Positions 18,156 to 28,118 of a stretch of 51,760 nucleotides of DNA are shown here, in pieces (the first letter of the stretch is position 1; the number at the start of each line of letters is the position of its first letter). Location of the stretch: NCBI GenBank assembly GCA_963790085.1, contig CAWBNH010000009.1:1-51760 (forward strand), read 5' to 3'. The stretch is from CAXMST01 sp963790085 (GTDB lineage Bacteria; Actinomycetota; Thermoleophilia; Solirubrobacterales; 70-9). The translations under genes and the position numbers were made by a program. The notes under the pieces are model-generated. The model saw nothing but the letters and a program-made list of their open reading frames with translations, was not told where the DNA came from and did not search any database.

Positions 18156-19385
18156 ATGCGCGACCGACCGAGCCCCGACAGCAAGGGAAGAACCACCCCG
18201 GCCAACGTGGTCATCGTCGGCGGCGGCCTCGCCGGTCAGCGCTGCGCGGAGGCCCTGCGGCGGCGCGGCTTCGACGGTCCAGTGACGGTCGTGTGCGGAG
18301 AGACGGAGCTCCCCTATGACCGCCCGCCGCTCTCGAAGGGCGTCCTCCATGAGAGCAGCGAGGAGGGCGCCGTCCATTTCCGCGAGCCCGGCTGGTACGC
18401 GGAGAACGAGGTCCGCCTCCTGCTCGGAGAGCGGGCGACGGCGCTGGATCCGCGCGAGCGTCGGGTCGAGCTCGCCTCCGGCCGCCGGCTCGACTACGGC
18501 GCGCTGCTGATCGCCACCGGGTCCCTCCCACGCTCGCTGCCGGCGCTTGAAGGCTTCAGCAACGTGCACGCGCTGCGGACGCTCGAGGACGCCCGCCGGC
18601 TGCGACCCGAGCTCAGGCCGGGGGCGCGGATCGCGATCGTCGGCGCCGGATTCATCGGCCAGGAGGTCGCGGCCGCCGCCGTGGCGCTCGGCGCCGAGAC
18701 GACCCTGATCGAGGCCCTGCCGCTGCCGCTCGCCGGGCTGCTCGGCGAGGGCGTCGGACGCTGGCTCTGCGAGCTGCACGCCGCCGAGGGCGTCGAGGTG
18801 CTGCTCGCGGCCACGGTCGCGACGGCGCGGGGCAACGGTTGCGTCGAGGAGCTCGTCCTTGCCGGCGGCCGAGAGATCGACTGCGACGCCGTCGTCGTCG
18901 GCGTCGGCGTCTCCCCGGCTGCCGGATGGCTCGCGGGCACGGGACTCGACCCGGCCGGGGTGCTGACCGACGGCGCGGGACGAACCGCGATCCCGCACGT
19001 CTACGCCGCTGGAGACGTCTGCCGCGCGCTCGACCCGTTCCGGGATGTGCACTCGCGCAGCGAGCACTGGGACGCGGCCGCCCGGCAGGGCACCGCCGCC
19101 GCCCTGGCCATGCTCGGAGACGAGCCGGCAGCGCCGGCGCTGCCGAGCTTCTGGAGCGACCAGCACGGGATCCGGATCCAGTACGTGGGCCACACCGAGG
19201 ATGCCGACAACATCAGCACCGACGGCGACCCCGGCGGCCGCGACTTCTCGGTTCTCTACCGACGCGGTGAGCGGCCGGTGGCCGCCTTCACCGTCGGCCG
19301 TCCGCGGGAGCTCGTCCGGCTCCGCAGGCGGATCGAGGCAGCCCACGACAGCAATCAAGGCGAAACGAAGGAGATGGTCAGATGA
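18156..19385 (+). CDS. Rhodocoxin/putidaredoxin-type ferredoxin reductase (FAD, NADH)
   Basis: A 409-residue FAD-dependent pyridine nucleotide-disulphide oxidoreductase family protein that passes electrons from NAD(P)H to a ferredoxin. It has the FAD motif VVIVGGGLAGQRCAE (about 18-32), YDRPPLSKGVL, LLIATGS, the NAD motif IAIVGAGFIGQEVAA (about 162-176), VYAAGDVCR and the C-terminal reductase domain (SFWSDQHGIRIQYVG). It overlaps the ferredoxin start by 4 bp, so the two form an electron-transfer pair. A GAGAGG ribosome-binding sequence lies about 10 nt before the ATG, so this message has a leader. The partner oxygenase is not in the window. Confidence 0.92.
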   Translation: MRDRPSPDSKGRTTPANVVIVGGGLAGQRCAEALRRRGFDGPVTVVCGETELPYDRPPLSKGVLHESSEEGAVHFREPGWYAENEVRLLLGERATALDPRERRVELASGRRLDYGALLIATGSLPRSLPALEGFSNVHALRTLEDARRLRPELRPGARIAIVGAGFIGQEVAAAAVALGAETTLIEALPLPLAGLLGEGVGRWLCELHAAEGVEVLLAATVATARGNGCVEELVLAGGREIDCDAVVVGVGVSPAAGWLAGTGLDPAGVLTDGAGRTAIPHVYAAGDVCRALDPFRDVHSRSEHWDAAARQGTAAALAMLGDEPAAPALPSFWSDQHGIRIQYVGHTEDADNISTDGDPGGRDFSVLYRRGERPVAAFTVGRPRELVRLRRRIEAAHDSNQGETKEMVR

Positions 19386-19588
19386 GCTACGAGGCCCGAA
19401 TCGACGATGGGCTCTGCAGCGGCCACGGCGACTGCGTGGCGGTCGCGCCGCAGATATTCGCGCTCGACGAGGTGGCGGTCGTGATCGGCGACGGTCCCGA
19501 CGAGCTGCTGCTCGCCGCGGCCGAGTCCTGCCCGGCGCTGGCGATCAGCGTGATCGACGCCGAGACCGGCGAGTCCGTGTTTCCGTAG
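19382..19588 (+). CDS. [3Fe-4S] ferredoxin, P450-type
   Basis: A 68-residue ferredoxin with three cluster cysteines, C12, C18 and C50, in DGLCSGHGDC and ESCPALAI. The pattern C-x2-H-x2-C...CP is that of actinobacterial single [3Fe-4S] ferredoxins that feed cytochromes P450 or Rieske oxygenases. It is coupled to the reductase gene by a 4-bp overlap. Confidence 0.92.
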   Translation: MSYEARIDDGLCSGHGDCVAVAPQIFALDEVAVVIGDGPDELLLAAAESCPALAISVIDAETGESVFP

Positions 19589-19627
19589 GGCGGCGCGGCG
19601 AGCGGCGCGTGTTTCGGCGGGCGTTCC

Positions 19628-19948
19628 CTAGGTCCCGGCCCGCTCGAGCTTGACCGCGGCGCGATCCATCAGCGCCGCGCTGATCCCGGCCCATCCACCT
19701 CCCGCACCGTCGGCCTCGGCCGAGCTGAGCTCCTCCGGTCTGATCGAGCTGGCCTCGCCCTCGGCTCGCCCGCGGCGATCAAGAGGCTGCACGATCAGAC
19801 GCCGCTCGGTGGCCGCCAGCGCCACCGCCCCGCCCGAGAACATGCCCCGCTGCTGAGACGCTGCGCAGACTCCGAGCAGCGATTCCCCCGGCTCCAGCAG
19901 CGAGCGCAGGTGCTGATCGTGATGCTGTTCAAAGCTTGACTTACCCAT
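19628..19948 (-). CDS. Hypothetical protein, possible PH-like fold
   Basis: A 106-residue protein beginning MGKSSFEQHHDQHLRSLL. The LEPGESLLGVCAAS and VALAATERRLIVQPLDRRG pattern resembles bacterial PH-domain proteins, in which a GE..L......T..RLI core forms the beta sandwich. No firm family assignment. Convergent with the ferredoxin gene (39-bp gap) and divergent from the sulfatase. A GTG at 19957 is an alternative start. Confidence 0.55.
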   Translation of the reverse strand: MGKSSFEQHHDQHLRSLLEPGESLLGVCAASQQRGMFSGGAVALAATERRLIVQPLDRRGRAEGEASSIRPEELSSAEADGAGGGWAGISAALMDRAAVKLERAGT

Positions 19949-20123
19949 GAGAGGCACCTGGGGCGCGGCTGCTCACCGGTGCGCGAGGTCGTCGGCGCGC
20001 TCAAGGATCTCTGTCGCCACCGTATCACCGCCGCTCGCGCTAAACCGGCGCTGAGGGCAGCGAGAGAGCCGGCTTGCCTTGGGCTCATCGCCGGCTCATT
20101 CGGCGCCGATACCCTCGCTAGGG

Positions 20124-21605
20124 ATGCCTACGGTCCGCGGTAGCAGTCTGTACGTCCGCACCGCGGGCCTGCTCGTCGCATGCGCTGGGGTGGCGGCCGC
20201 CGGCGCGTTCGCGATCGCGGCGCGCAGCGACCCGAGCACCCGGGCTCCAACGGAGTCGACAGGCAAGCATCCAAACGTCCTCGTCGTCTTCACCGACGAC
20301 CAGGACGCGCCGTCGGTTGAGGTGATGGGCACGGTCCAGAGCAGGCTCGCTGCCAAGGGCAGCACCTTCAGCAACGCCTTCGCGACGCTGCCGCAGTGTT
20401 GCCCGTCACGCGCGACGCTGCTCACCGGGCAGTACGCCCACAACCACGGTGTCCACGACAACGACCCGCCGCACGGCGGCTTTGCCGCCTTCGACGGCTC
20501 CAACACGCTGCCGGTCTGGCTGCAGGGAGCCGGCTACCGGACCGGCTGGATCGGCAAGTACCTAAACGGCTACGGAAACACAAACCTGGGCAACGACCCG
20601 TTGGAGATCCCCCCGGGGTGGAACGACTGGGTGGCCCCGGTCAACCACACCGAGTATCGGATGTACGGCTACACCCTGAACCGCAACGGCGAGCTGCGCG
20701 ACTACGGAGCCGGGCCCCGCAGCTACCAGACCGACGTGCTCGCTCGCGAGGCCGCCGGCTTCATCCGCGCGAGCGAGGGCGACGGCAGCCCCTTCTTTCT
20801 GACCGTCTCCCCGCTGGCGCCACACAAGGAGGGCGGCCGGCTCGACGATCGCCCAGGTGCGCCCCGCAACCCGCGGCCGGCGGCCCGCGACCTCGGCCGC
20901 TTCGAGCGATCGCCGCTGCCCCGCCCGCCTTCCTTCAACGAGATCCACGACGAGGACAAGACCTGGGTGGTCACCGGTGAGCCGCACCTCAAGCACACCC
21001 AGATCGACCGGCTGACCAAGCTCTATCGCTCCCGGCTCGAGAGCCTGCTGGCGGTCGACGACATGGTCGGCCGGCTGCTGCGCACCCTGAGGCAGACCGG
21101 GCAGCTTCGCAACACGCTCGTCATCTTCACCTCCGATCAGGGCTTTCTGCTCGGCGAGCACCACCTGACCGGCAAGAACCGCCTCTACGAGGAGGCGCTC
21201 AGGGTTCCGCTGATCGTCCGGGGCCCCGGTTTCGAGGCCGGCGCCAAACGGGACGAACTCGTCGGCAACGTCGACCTGGCGCCGACGATCGCCGCGGCGG
21301 CGGGCGTGACGCCCGGGGCAAGTGTCGATGGTCGGTCGCTGGTTACGGACAGCGGGCCGCCGAGCCGAGCCGACCGGCGGGACCTGCTTCTCGAGCAGTT
21401 CCACGGCGGGCGCTTTGCCGGGGTCCGCGGCTACCGCTACGTCTACCTCGACTTCGGCAACCGCGGGATCGAGCTCTACGACCTGCGCCGAGACCCCTTC
21501 CAGCTCCGCAACGTCGCCTCGGAGTCGACCTACGCCCCGGTACTCGACCGCTACGCACGCCGGCTCGATCAGCTGCGAGGCTGTTCGGCGGCCGAGTGCC
21601 CCTGA
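20124..21605 (+). CDS. Exported sulfatase (formylglycine-dependent)
   Basis: A 493-residue type I sulfatase, which hydrolyses sulfate esters. The N-terminal hydrophobic segment (about 11-33) is a signal peptide or anchor. The metal site begins at NVLVVFTDDQD. The activation motif CCPSRATLLTG carries Cys92, which formylglycine-generating enzyme must oxidise; that enzyme is not in the window. The later metal/sulfate residues appear in YLNGYGN and IFTSDQGFLLGEH. ATG 20124 is preceded by TACCCT with an 8-nt spacer. It heads a run of exported proteins. The natural substrate is unknown. Confidence 0.93.
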   Translation: MPTVRGSSLYVRTAGLLVACAGVAAAGAFAIAARSDPSTRAPTESTGKHPNVLVVFTDDQDAPSVEVMGTVQSRLAAKGSTFSNAFATLPQCCPSRATLLTGQYAHNHGVHDNDPPHGGFAAFDGSNTLPVWLQGAGYRTGWIGKYLNGYGNTNLGNDPLEIPPGWNDWVAPVNHTEYRMYGYTLNRNGELRDYGAGPRSYQTDVLAREAAGFIRASEGDGSPFFLTVSPLAPHKEGGRLDDRPGAPRNPRPAARDLGRFERSPLPRPPSFNEIHDEDKTWVVTGEPHLKHTQIDRLTKLYRSRLESLLAVDDMVGRLLRTLRQTGQLRNTLVIFTSDQGFLLGEHHLTGKNRLYEEALRVPLIVRGPGFEAGAKRDELVGNVDLAPTIAAAAGVTPGASVDGRSLVTDSGPPSRADRRDLLLEQFHGGRFAGVRGYRYVYLDFGNRGIELYDLRRDPFQLRNVASESTYAPVLDRYARRLDQLRGCSAAECP

Positions 21606-21739
21606 GCAGCCCGTGAATCACACGCGCCCGCAGACGCGGCTGGCGCTCTTCTCCGGCGATTGACAAAGACAGCTTTTCCCTGAAACGAGTAGCCTGTGTC
21701 GATCATCCCCGTTCTAGATTTCCGCTCAGTCCGCTCGCG

Positions 21740-23329
21740 ATGACTCGTGCGGCGCCGAACGGGATCGGCAGAGGCGCGCTGCTCGCCGCGGCAGTCGCCG
21801 TCGCTCTGACGGCCATGCCGGGAACTGCGGACGCGGTCCTCTCCGGCACGAACGGGAGGATCCTCTTCTCGAGCGGACGCGACGGCTCCGATGCCGCCGC
21901 GAAGCTCTACATGCGCCCGACGATCGGCAGCGTCGGCGCCGGAACGGCCGAGCCGATCCCCACGGCAACCGGCGACGGGCAACATCGCCACCCCACATGG
22001 TCGCCGGATCGAACGAAGATCGTCTACGCCCGTGGCGACAACGCGACCGCCAACTACGACATCTTCGTACTCGACCTGACGCAGCCAGGGGCAACGCCCG
22101 AGAACATCACCAACTCGAACGCCGTGACCGACGATCGCCCCGCCTGGTCTCCGGACGGCACGCAGATCGCGTTCGAGAGCGAGAACGCCGACGCGAGCGG
22201 CCAGCTCAACATCAAGATCTACGACGTCGGGACCGGCCAGACGGCCAATCTCACACCGATCACCGCCGGCACCTACGAGCACAAGCCGGCCTGGACCCCC
22301 GACTCGCAGACCCTCTACTACACGACCGGGGATCCGAACGGCACGGACACGATGAACATCGTCAAGCAGCCCGCGGCCGGGGGGGCTGCGTCGAACGTGC
22401 TGGCGGATCCGACCGCAAACGAGTTCCAGCCCTCGATCTCGCCCGACGGGACGCAAATGTGCTTCACGCGTGGCACCGGAGCCGGCTTCAACTCGACTGC
22501 CCGTGTCAGGGTTGCGCTGGCGAACGGGGGTGGACAGATGGAGCTGCCGGGGAACTCCGGCGTCGCCGGCTACAACTGCACCTGGTCGCCGGACGGCACC
22601 AAGGTCGCATACGTGCAGGGGACCTTCTCCTCCGGCGACCTCTACATGGAGAACAGCGATCTGAGCATCGGCCTGCTGTCGCTGGAGACGACCTCGATGC
22701 GCTTCGATGGGAATCCGGACTGGGCGCCGGACGGGCGCCCCGCCTGCGAGGACAAAACCATCGAGACCCGCGTCGACCGACCCGTATCAGTCCCCCTGGA
22801 CTGTGAGGACACCGGACCGGCCTACGAGCGCACAGACGTCCGGGCGTCGGTGCTCTCAGGCGCCGGCCCGACGAATGGAAGCGTGTCTACGACCGACCCC
22901 CAGCTGCTCCCGGCAAGCGTCACCTATACCCCGAACGCCGGCTTCACCGGTACCGACTCGTTCCAGGTGAGGAGCTTCGACGAGGTCGCGTTCGGCGACC
23001 GGGACGGCACGATCAGCATCGAGGTCAAGCCGCGCAATGGCTTCAGCTTCGGAAAGGTGAAGCGAAACAAGCGCAAGGGCACCGCGAGGTTGCCGGTCAA
23101 GGTTCCCGGCGCCGGCGATCTCAGGCTCGCCAAGTCGAAGACGGTGAGCGGCGACCGGAAGCGGGTCTCCTCAGAGGGCAGCGTCAAGCTCAAGGTGAGA
23201 CCCAGGGGCAGGACGAAGAAGAAGCTGGCGCGCAAGGGTGCGGCCAAGGTCGAGGTCAAGGTCACCTTTGCCCCCGAGGGCGGCGACCCCAAGACGAAGC
23301 GCAAGCGAATCAAGCTGAGGCGCCGGTGA
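21740..23329 (+). CDS. Exported TolB/PD40 beta-propeller protein with Ig-like and basic C-terminal modules
   Basis: A 529-residue secreted protein. A signal peptide ends near TADAVLS (about residue 35). PD40/TolB-type repeats follow, with recurring HPTWSPDRTKIVYA, RPAWSPDGTQIAFES, KPAWTPDSQTLYY, QPSISPDGTQMCF and CTWSPDGTKVAYV (about 70-300). An Ig-like or cadherin-like domain with VTYTPNAGFTGTDSFQVRSFD follows (about 330-420). The last 100 residues form a Lys/Arg-rich beta module (GKVKRNKRKGTA, VPGAGDLRLA) seen on many exported proteins of this lineage. Probably a cell-surface binding protein; function unknown. Confidence 0.85.
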   Translation: MTRAAPNGIGRGALLAAAVAVALTAMPGTADAVLSGTNGRILFSSGRDGSDAAAKLYMRPTIGSVGAGTAEPIPTATGDGQHRHPTWSPDRTKIVYARGDNATANYDIFVLDLTQPGATPENITNSNAVTDDRPAWSPDGTQIAFESENADASGQLNIKIYDVGTGQTANLTPITAGTYEHKPAWTPDSQTLYYTTGDPNGTDTMNIVKQPAAGGAASNVLADPTANEFQPSISPDGTQMCFTRGTGAGFNSTARVRVALANGGGQMELPGNSGVAGYNCTWSPDGTKVAYVQGTFSSGDLYMENSDLSIGLLSLETTSMRFDGNPDWAPDGRPACEDKTIETRVDRPVSVPLDCEDTGPAYERTDVRASVLSGAGPTNGSVSTTDPQLLPASVTYTPNAGFTGTDSFQVRSFDEVAFGDRDGTISIEVKPRNGFSFGKVKRNKRKGTARLPVKVPGAGDLRLAKSKTVSGDRKRVSSEGSVKLKVRPRGRTKKKLARKGAAKVEVKVTFAPEGGDPKTKRKRIKLRRR

Positions 23330-23361
23330 TCCGCCGGCAGTGACTCGGCGATCAGGGAGGC

Positions 23362-23379
23362 CGGACCGATCGCGGTCCG
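23362..23379. terminator. Bidirectional hairpin between convergent genes
   Basis: CGGACCG and CGGTCCG form a 7-bp stem around an ATCG loop, in the 50-bp gap between the convergent propeller gene and cyclase gene. Confidence 0.55.
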
Positions 23380-24555
23380 CTAGAGCTCGGCGACGGCGAT
23401 CGTGCCGGCGTCGCGGAGTGCCTTCTCGCTCAGCCCGAGCTCGCTGAGCGGCCGGTAGGCAAGCCCGTCCGGGTCGATCCCGAGCTTTGCCGCCGCCCCG
23501 GATCCGAGTCGCTCGATAAGCGGTTTCGAACCGAGGATCGCACCAGCCGATGCGACCCCCTCGATCCGCGCCGCCTCGTTCATCTCGTCGCCGAGCGCGG
23601 TTACCTCGAGGCGGCCCGCGGCCGAGACCTGGCCGACCATCAACGTCGCCCCCCAGTGCAGGCCGATGTTGATTCGGATCTCGACCTCGCCCTTCTCGAC
23701 CAGCCCGCCCGCGCCGGCGCGCATCGCCCGGGCGGCGGCGATCGCGCCGCGGGCAGCCTCCGACTCGTCCCCCTCCTCGGCCACGAACAGCGCCGAGGCA
23801 CCGTCGCCGGCATGCTTGCCGGTGATCCCACCGTGGGCGGTCACCGAGCGGTCGATCAGGTCGGTCAGGGAGCGGATCAGGCCGAAGTAGGCTCGGGATG
23901 AGAGCCGCCGCGAGAGGTCTCCGGACGCCTCGAGATCGGCGAACAGGATCGCGGCCGGGCGCCGCTCGGGCTCGCTGAGCCGGCCCATCCGCTCGAAGGT
24001 CGCGACGTTGCCGCGGGCCAGGCGCGCGGCCAGGGTCGCGGGCACCGCCGGCCTGGTGATGTTGAGGACGCCGACCAGCGAGCCGTCGGATCCATGGACG
24101 CGCACATAGAGGAACTCGACGTCCCCGAGCCAGTTGTCGTGCATCAGGGCGAGCCCCGGGAAGCTCTGCTTGATCGGAATCGCCAGCGGCGGAGCCGGGC
24201 TCGGCTCAAGCTCGGCCGCGGCTCCGGCCAGTCGACCGAACACCGCCTCGAAGTCCGGGTCCTCGGGCGGAACGTCATGGAGAATCGTCGGCCCGACGGT
24301 GTCCCACCAGCGGACTCCGCTCTCCCTGTCGGTGCCCCACACGTCGGCGTGCTCGCCATTGCGGACGATCGGCGAGATGCCGTAGAAGCGGCTCGCCTCC
24401 TCGGGCGGGAACCCGAGCATCCGACAGAGCTCGCTGGTGATGAAGACGATCCGCCACTTGTCGTCCATCAGCTCGCCGATCGCGCCGTTTGCCTCGATCG
24501 CCTCGGCGATCGATCGCAGGCGCGGATCCTCGGGAAGCGGCGCAACGGCGGCCAT
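23380..24555 (-). CDS. Class III adenylate/guanylate cyclase with N-terminal sensor domain
   Basis: A 391-residue protein with an N-terminal sensor-like domain (about 1-190) and a C-terminal class III cyclase domain (about 195-370). Cyclase features are AILFADLEASGDLS with the first metal Asp, HAGDGASALF with the second, INIGLHWG and TALGDEMNEAARIEG with the Asn/Arg pair that binds the ribose and phosphate. The N-terminal domain (ANGAIGELMDDKWRIVFI) is shared with the truncated protein at 34234. No membrane segment. It probably makes cAMP in response to an unknown signal. TAGGGT lies 7 nt before the ATG. Confidence 0.9.
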   Translation of the reverse strand: MAAVAPLPEDPRLRSIAEAIEANGAIGELMDDKWRIVFITSELCRMLGFPPEEASRFYGISPIVRNGEHADVWGTDRESGVRWWDTVGPTILHDVPPEDPDFEAVFGRLAGAAAELEPSPAPPLAIPIKQSFPGLALMHDNWLGDVEFLYVRVHGSDGSLVGVLNITRPAVPATLAARLARGNVATFERMGRLSEPERRPAAILFADLEASGDLSRRLSSRAYFGLIRSLTDLIDRSVTAHGGITGKHAGDGASALFVAEEGDESEAARGAIAAARAMRAGAGGLVEKGEVEIRINIGLHWGATLMVGQVSAAGRLEVTALGDEMNEAARIEGVASAGAILGSKPLIERLGSGAAAKLGIDPDGLAYRPLSELGLSEKALRDAGTIAVAEL

Positions 24556-24562
24556 TCCCGCC

Positions 24563-24568
24563 ACCCTA
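24563..24568 (-). promoter_or_regulatory. -10 element of leaderless cyclase promoter
   Basis: TAGGGT on the minus strand, 7 nt before ATG 24555. Confidence 0.5.
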
Positions 24569-24661
24569 CTTCCGGATCGATGGCGATGGGTCGGTGCCGA
24601 CCTGCGCCGCCGTCGAAGCGCGGCTCGGCTACCGTTCGACCCGCAGGAAACCGGCAGCTTG

Positions 24662-27094
24662 ATGCCGGTGGGCCACGGGAACGCGGAGGCTACGGTCGGC
24701 AGAGCACTGGTCATAGGGCTTGCTGCCGCCGCGGCTGCAACGGTCTTCGCCAGCTCGGCGCTCCCGGCCGAAGCCGGCGTTCGAATCGGCTCGAAGCGCG
24801 TCGTCGTCAAGACGAAGGCGGGCGAGGCTGTCGTCCAGCGGGGCCCGTTTCGGATCACCTTCAAGGACGCCCGCGGCAACGTCCTGCTGCGCGAGCGAGA
24901 CCGACGCCCGAGCAAGCCGAAGCGGCTTCCCGAGACCAGCGACCCGGAGCCGCTCGGTGGCGAGCTGAGGCCGGACCGCGCCACCTACGCGCCGCTCTCT
25001 TTCGAGGTCGGCACCCACAAGCTCGAGCAGTGGAACGCGCTGCTGTGGACCGGAAACGTGCTGTTCTCGAGGCGGAAGGGCACCGTGCACTTCCCGAGGC
25101 GCGTCGTCTCCGCGCGCCCTCTCAGAAGCAGCGCCGCACGTCGCGGCGCCGGCAACGACGGGACCGCGCGCGGGGTGCGGCTCCGGGTCGCAACGACAGA
25201 CCGGAAACGCGATCTGATCGTCAGCATCGCCCCCGACGGCAGGCGGGCGCTGCGCGTCGTCGCGAAGCTCACGAACGGCGATCGGGTGATCACGATCGGC
25301 GACTCGTTCGACGCCGGCCGACGCGAGGGCTTCTACGGCTTCGGCGGACGTCACGGAAGCGTCAACAAGCGCGGGGAGAAGCTCTTCAACTACACCGAGC
25401 AATCGAACTTCGGTGGTCCCGAGACGCTGCAGGCGATCGACCTGCTCGAGCCGCTGGTCGAGCTCGGCAGCGACTACACGCTCGCCGACTTCGGCAACCC
25501 GCCAACCGGCGAGGCTGACCTCCCCGGCGGCTACGAGCGCTATCTGGTGCCGAACGGGATGAACGCGACCTACTACCCGCAGGCCCAGTTCCTCTCCTCC
25601 CGCGGGTACGGGTTCCTGCTCAATCGAAACCAGTTCGCGCGCTGGCGGATGGCGAACGACCGCGGCGATGCCTGGCAGGTTCAAACGGCAGCCCGCAAGC
25701 TCGACTACTCGGTCGCGCTCGGGCCCGACGTCTCCAGCTCGATGACCGCGCTGACCGCGATCACCGGGCGGCACCTGATGCCCCCGAGGTGGGCCCAGGG
25801 CCCGACGCTCTGGAGAGCGATCCAGGTCCCGGCGGCGCCGGGAGCGCCCGCGGTCGAGACGCCGGAGGACTACAAGGCGAAGGTCGAACAGGACCTCGCC
25901 GACATCGAGGCCTATGACATCGACGTAAGCGCCTACGCATTCGAGGGCTGGGCGATCTTCGACGACCTCGACTACGTGCGCGACGTGATCGATCGCCTGC
26001 ACGCGATGGGGATCCGGGCGATCCTCTATCACCGCGCCTACGTCGCCAACGACTCGCTCAGCTCGCAACCAAAGGGCGACTACGAGGAGACCCTCGCCAA
26101 GGGACTGGTGGCGAAGACCGCCGCCGGCGACCCCTACATCTTCGGCGCCAACGGCGGCGGCGACTCGACCCTGCTCGACTTCACCAACCCGGATACCAAG
26201 GCCTGGTGGCGGGAGCGGCTCGAGCTGACGCTCGAGCTCGGCATGGACGGCTTCATGCAGGACTTCGGCGAGCAGGTCCAGGACGACATGCACTTCGCCA
26301 ACGGCAAGAGCGGACGCAACGATGCACAACCGCTATCCCGTGATCTACCATCGGCTCAGCCGCGAGATCCTCGACCAGTGGCAGACGGCGAACCCCGACC
26401 GCGGCAAGATCTGGTTCTTCACGCGCTCGGGCTACAGCGGCCGGCCCGGAAGCGCCGCCTACGAGATGGGGACCTTCCCGGGCGACGAGACAACCGAGTG
26501 GAGCGGCGGCTCGGGACTGCGATCGCTGGCCCCAGACATGCTCAACCGCGGCCTCGGCGGCGCCTTCGGCTTCAACACCGACATCGGTGGCTACGCGGAC
26601 TTCATCGCCGCGCCGCCGAGACGCGGAGCTGTTCACGCGCTGGAGCGAGTGGGCAGCGCTGACTCCCTACTTTCGGGTCCACAACTCGGCCTCGACCGGC
26701 ACGCGGATGCCCTGGTTCTACGGCGAGCCGACGCTCTCGCGATGGAAGGCCCTCGCGAGACTGCACCAGGCCGCCCTCCCCTACATCCGCGATCTCTGGC
26801 GCGAAGGCAGGCGCGACGGCACGCCGATCGCGCGGCCGATGTGGCTGGCGGGACCGACCGCCCCCGGCGCTCGCTCCGATTCCGAGCAGTGGATGCTCGG
26901 CCCGGACGTGCTGGTGGCGCCGGTCCTCTACGAGGGCACGACCGAGCGCGAGCGTCAACTTCCCGGAGGGGTGCTGGGTGCATCAGGCTCCGGGCGGCGC
27001 CACATACGAGGGGCCGACCACCGCGACGGTTCCGGCCCCGCTCGGCCAGCTTCCCTTCTTCTTCCGCTGCGAGAAGACGCCGTTCTCGAGCTGA
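24662..27094 (+). CDS. Exported GH31 glycosidase, sulfoquinovosidase-like (three frameshifts)
   Basis: A glycoside hydrolase family 31 enzyme of about 810 residues. A signal peptide ends near ALPAEAG. GH31 landmarks are REGFYGFGGRHGSVN, the nucleophile region MDGFMQDFGEQ (Asp near residue 534), the general-acid region FPGDETTEWS, and GGAFGFNTDIGGYADF. The DFGE nucleophile context and GD....WS acid context resemble YihQ-type sulfoquinovosidases more than maltases, so a sulfo-sugar substrate is possible. Single-base shifts near 26318, 26618 and 26955 split the frame, but every segment continues the family sequence up to TGA 27092-27094. It is probably one intact gene with read errors. Confidence 0.85.
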
Positions 27095-27165
27095 TGCGAC
27101 TCCGCCGACGCCCCCGCGGGCGCTGCTACGATCGTCGCGTCCGGAGGTCACGTCTGGGAGGGCGA

Positions 27166-28092
27166 ATGCCGAGCAGCCGAGCACGTCGCAAGGTCCTTCT
27201 TCTGTTGGGGGCGCTGGCGCTGCTGGCGCTTGTCGCGGCAGGCTGCGAGCCGCTCGTCAACGCGCCGCCAGGCGGCGGGCAGACCGTGACCAAGACCTTC
27301 CGCTACGGCCCGTTCACGCTCGGTCCCGGCGATGAGGCGCAGGGCTCGCCGTCGTCGGGGATGCCGCGACCGGCCGGCTCGTTCGGGCTGAAGAGCGCCA
27401 GATTCGACGTCGTCGACGAGGACGGGAACTCGGTCAGCCCCCACGACATCCACCTCCACCACGTCGTGATGACGACCTCGGCCCGCAACGACGAGATCTG
27501 CACCGGCAGGCGCGAGCGCTTCATGGGCTCGGGCAGCGAGCGAACCCCGCTGACGCTCTGGGGCCCCTACACCTACCTGGTCGGTGCCAACGACCGCTGG
27601 GGCTCGCTCTACCACGTGATGAACGAGACCCCGGCTGGGACTCCGCCGAAGACCGTCTACATCGAATACACGCTCGGCTACCAGCCCGGCGCGAACGCAT
27701 CGAACTCACGTCCGGTGACGCCCTACTTCCTCGACGTCACCGGCTGCGGCAACTCGACCTATGACGTGCCCGGCAACGGCGGCGCCGGCAGCATCCACGA
27801 GAAGTCACGCACCTGGCGGGCACCCGACGACGGGATCGCCGTCTTCGCCGGCGGCCACCTCCACAAGGGCGCAATCGACATCGCCCTCAAGGAGGACGAC
27901 CCGAACGCCCTCGAGTGCCGGAGCGTGCCGAAGTACCACATGGGACACCTGGCCTCGATCCCCCCCTGCATCCTGCACCAGAAGGTCCTCGCCGGCCACG
28001 ACTACAAGCTGACCGCCCGCTACGACAACTCGCAGCCCTGGCAGGACGTGATGGGCATCGCGCTCACCTACGTCTGGTGGGGAACGCAGTAG
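27166..28092 (+). CDS. Lipoprotein with copper-monooxygenase-like (PHM) His motifs
   Basis: A 308-residue lipoprotein: the signal peptide ends in the lipobox LVAAGC (Cys27). The mature part contains DIHLHHVVMTT, an HxHH cluster like the CuA site of peptidylglycine/dopamine monooxygenases, and later a GGHLHKGA HxH pair like the CuB site. It also has Cys pairs (CTGR, CGN, CRS, CIL) suited to disulphides. A GGGAGGG ribosome-binding sequence precedes ATG 27166, and TACGAT lies further upstream. Enzyme activity is inference; a copper-binding surface protein is an alternative. Confidence 0.7.
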   Translation: MPSSRARRKVLLLLGALALLALVAAGCEPLVNAPPGGGQTVTKTFRYGPFTLGPGDEAQGSPSSGMPRPAGSFGLKSARFDVVDEDGNSVSPHDIHLHHVVMTTSARNDEICTGRRERFMGSGSERTPLTLWGPYTYLVGANDRWGSLYHVMNETPAGTPPKTVYIEYTLGYQPGANASNSRPVTPYFLDVTGCGNSTYDVPGNGGAGSIHEKSRTWRAPDDGIAVFAGGHLHKGAIDIALKEDDPNALECRSVPKYHMGHLASIPPCILHQKVLAGHDYKLTARYDNSQPWQDVMGIALTYVWWGTQ

Positions 28093-28118
28093 CTGCCGGG
28101 CCGGGTGCCGGCGCCGCT

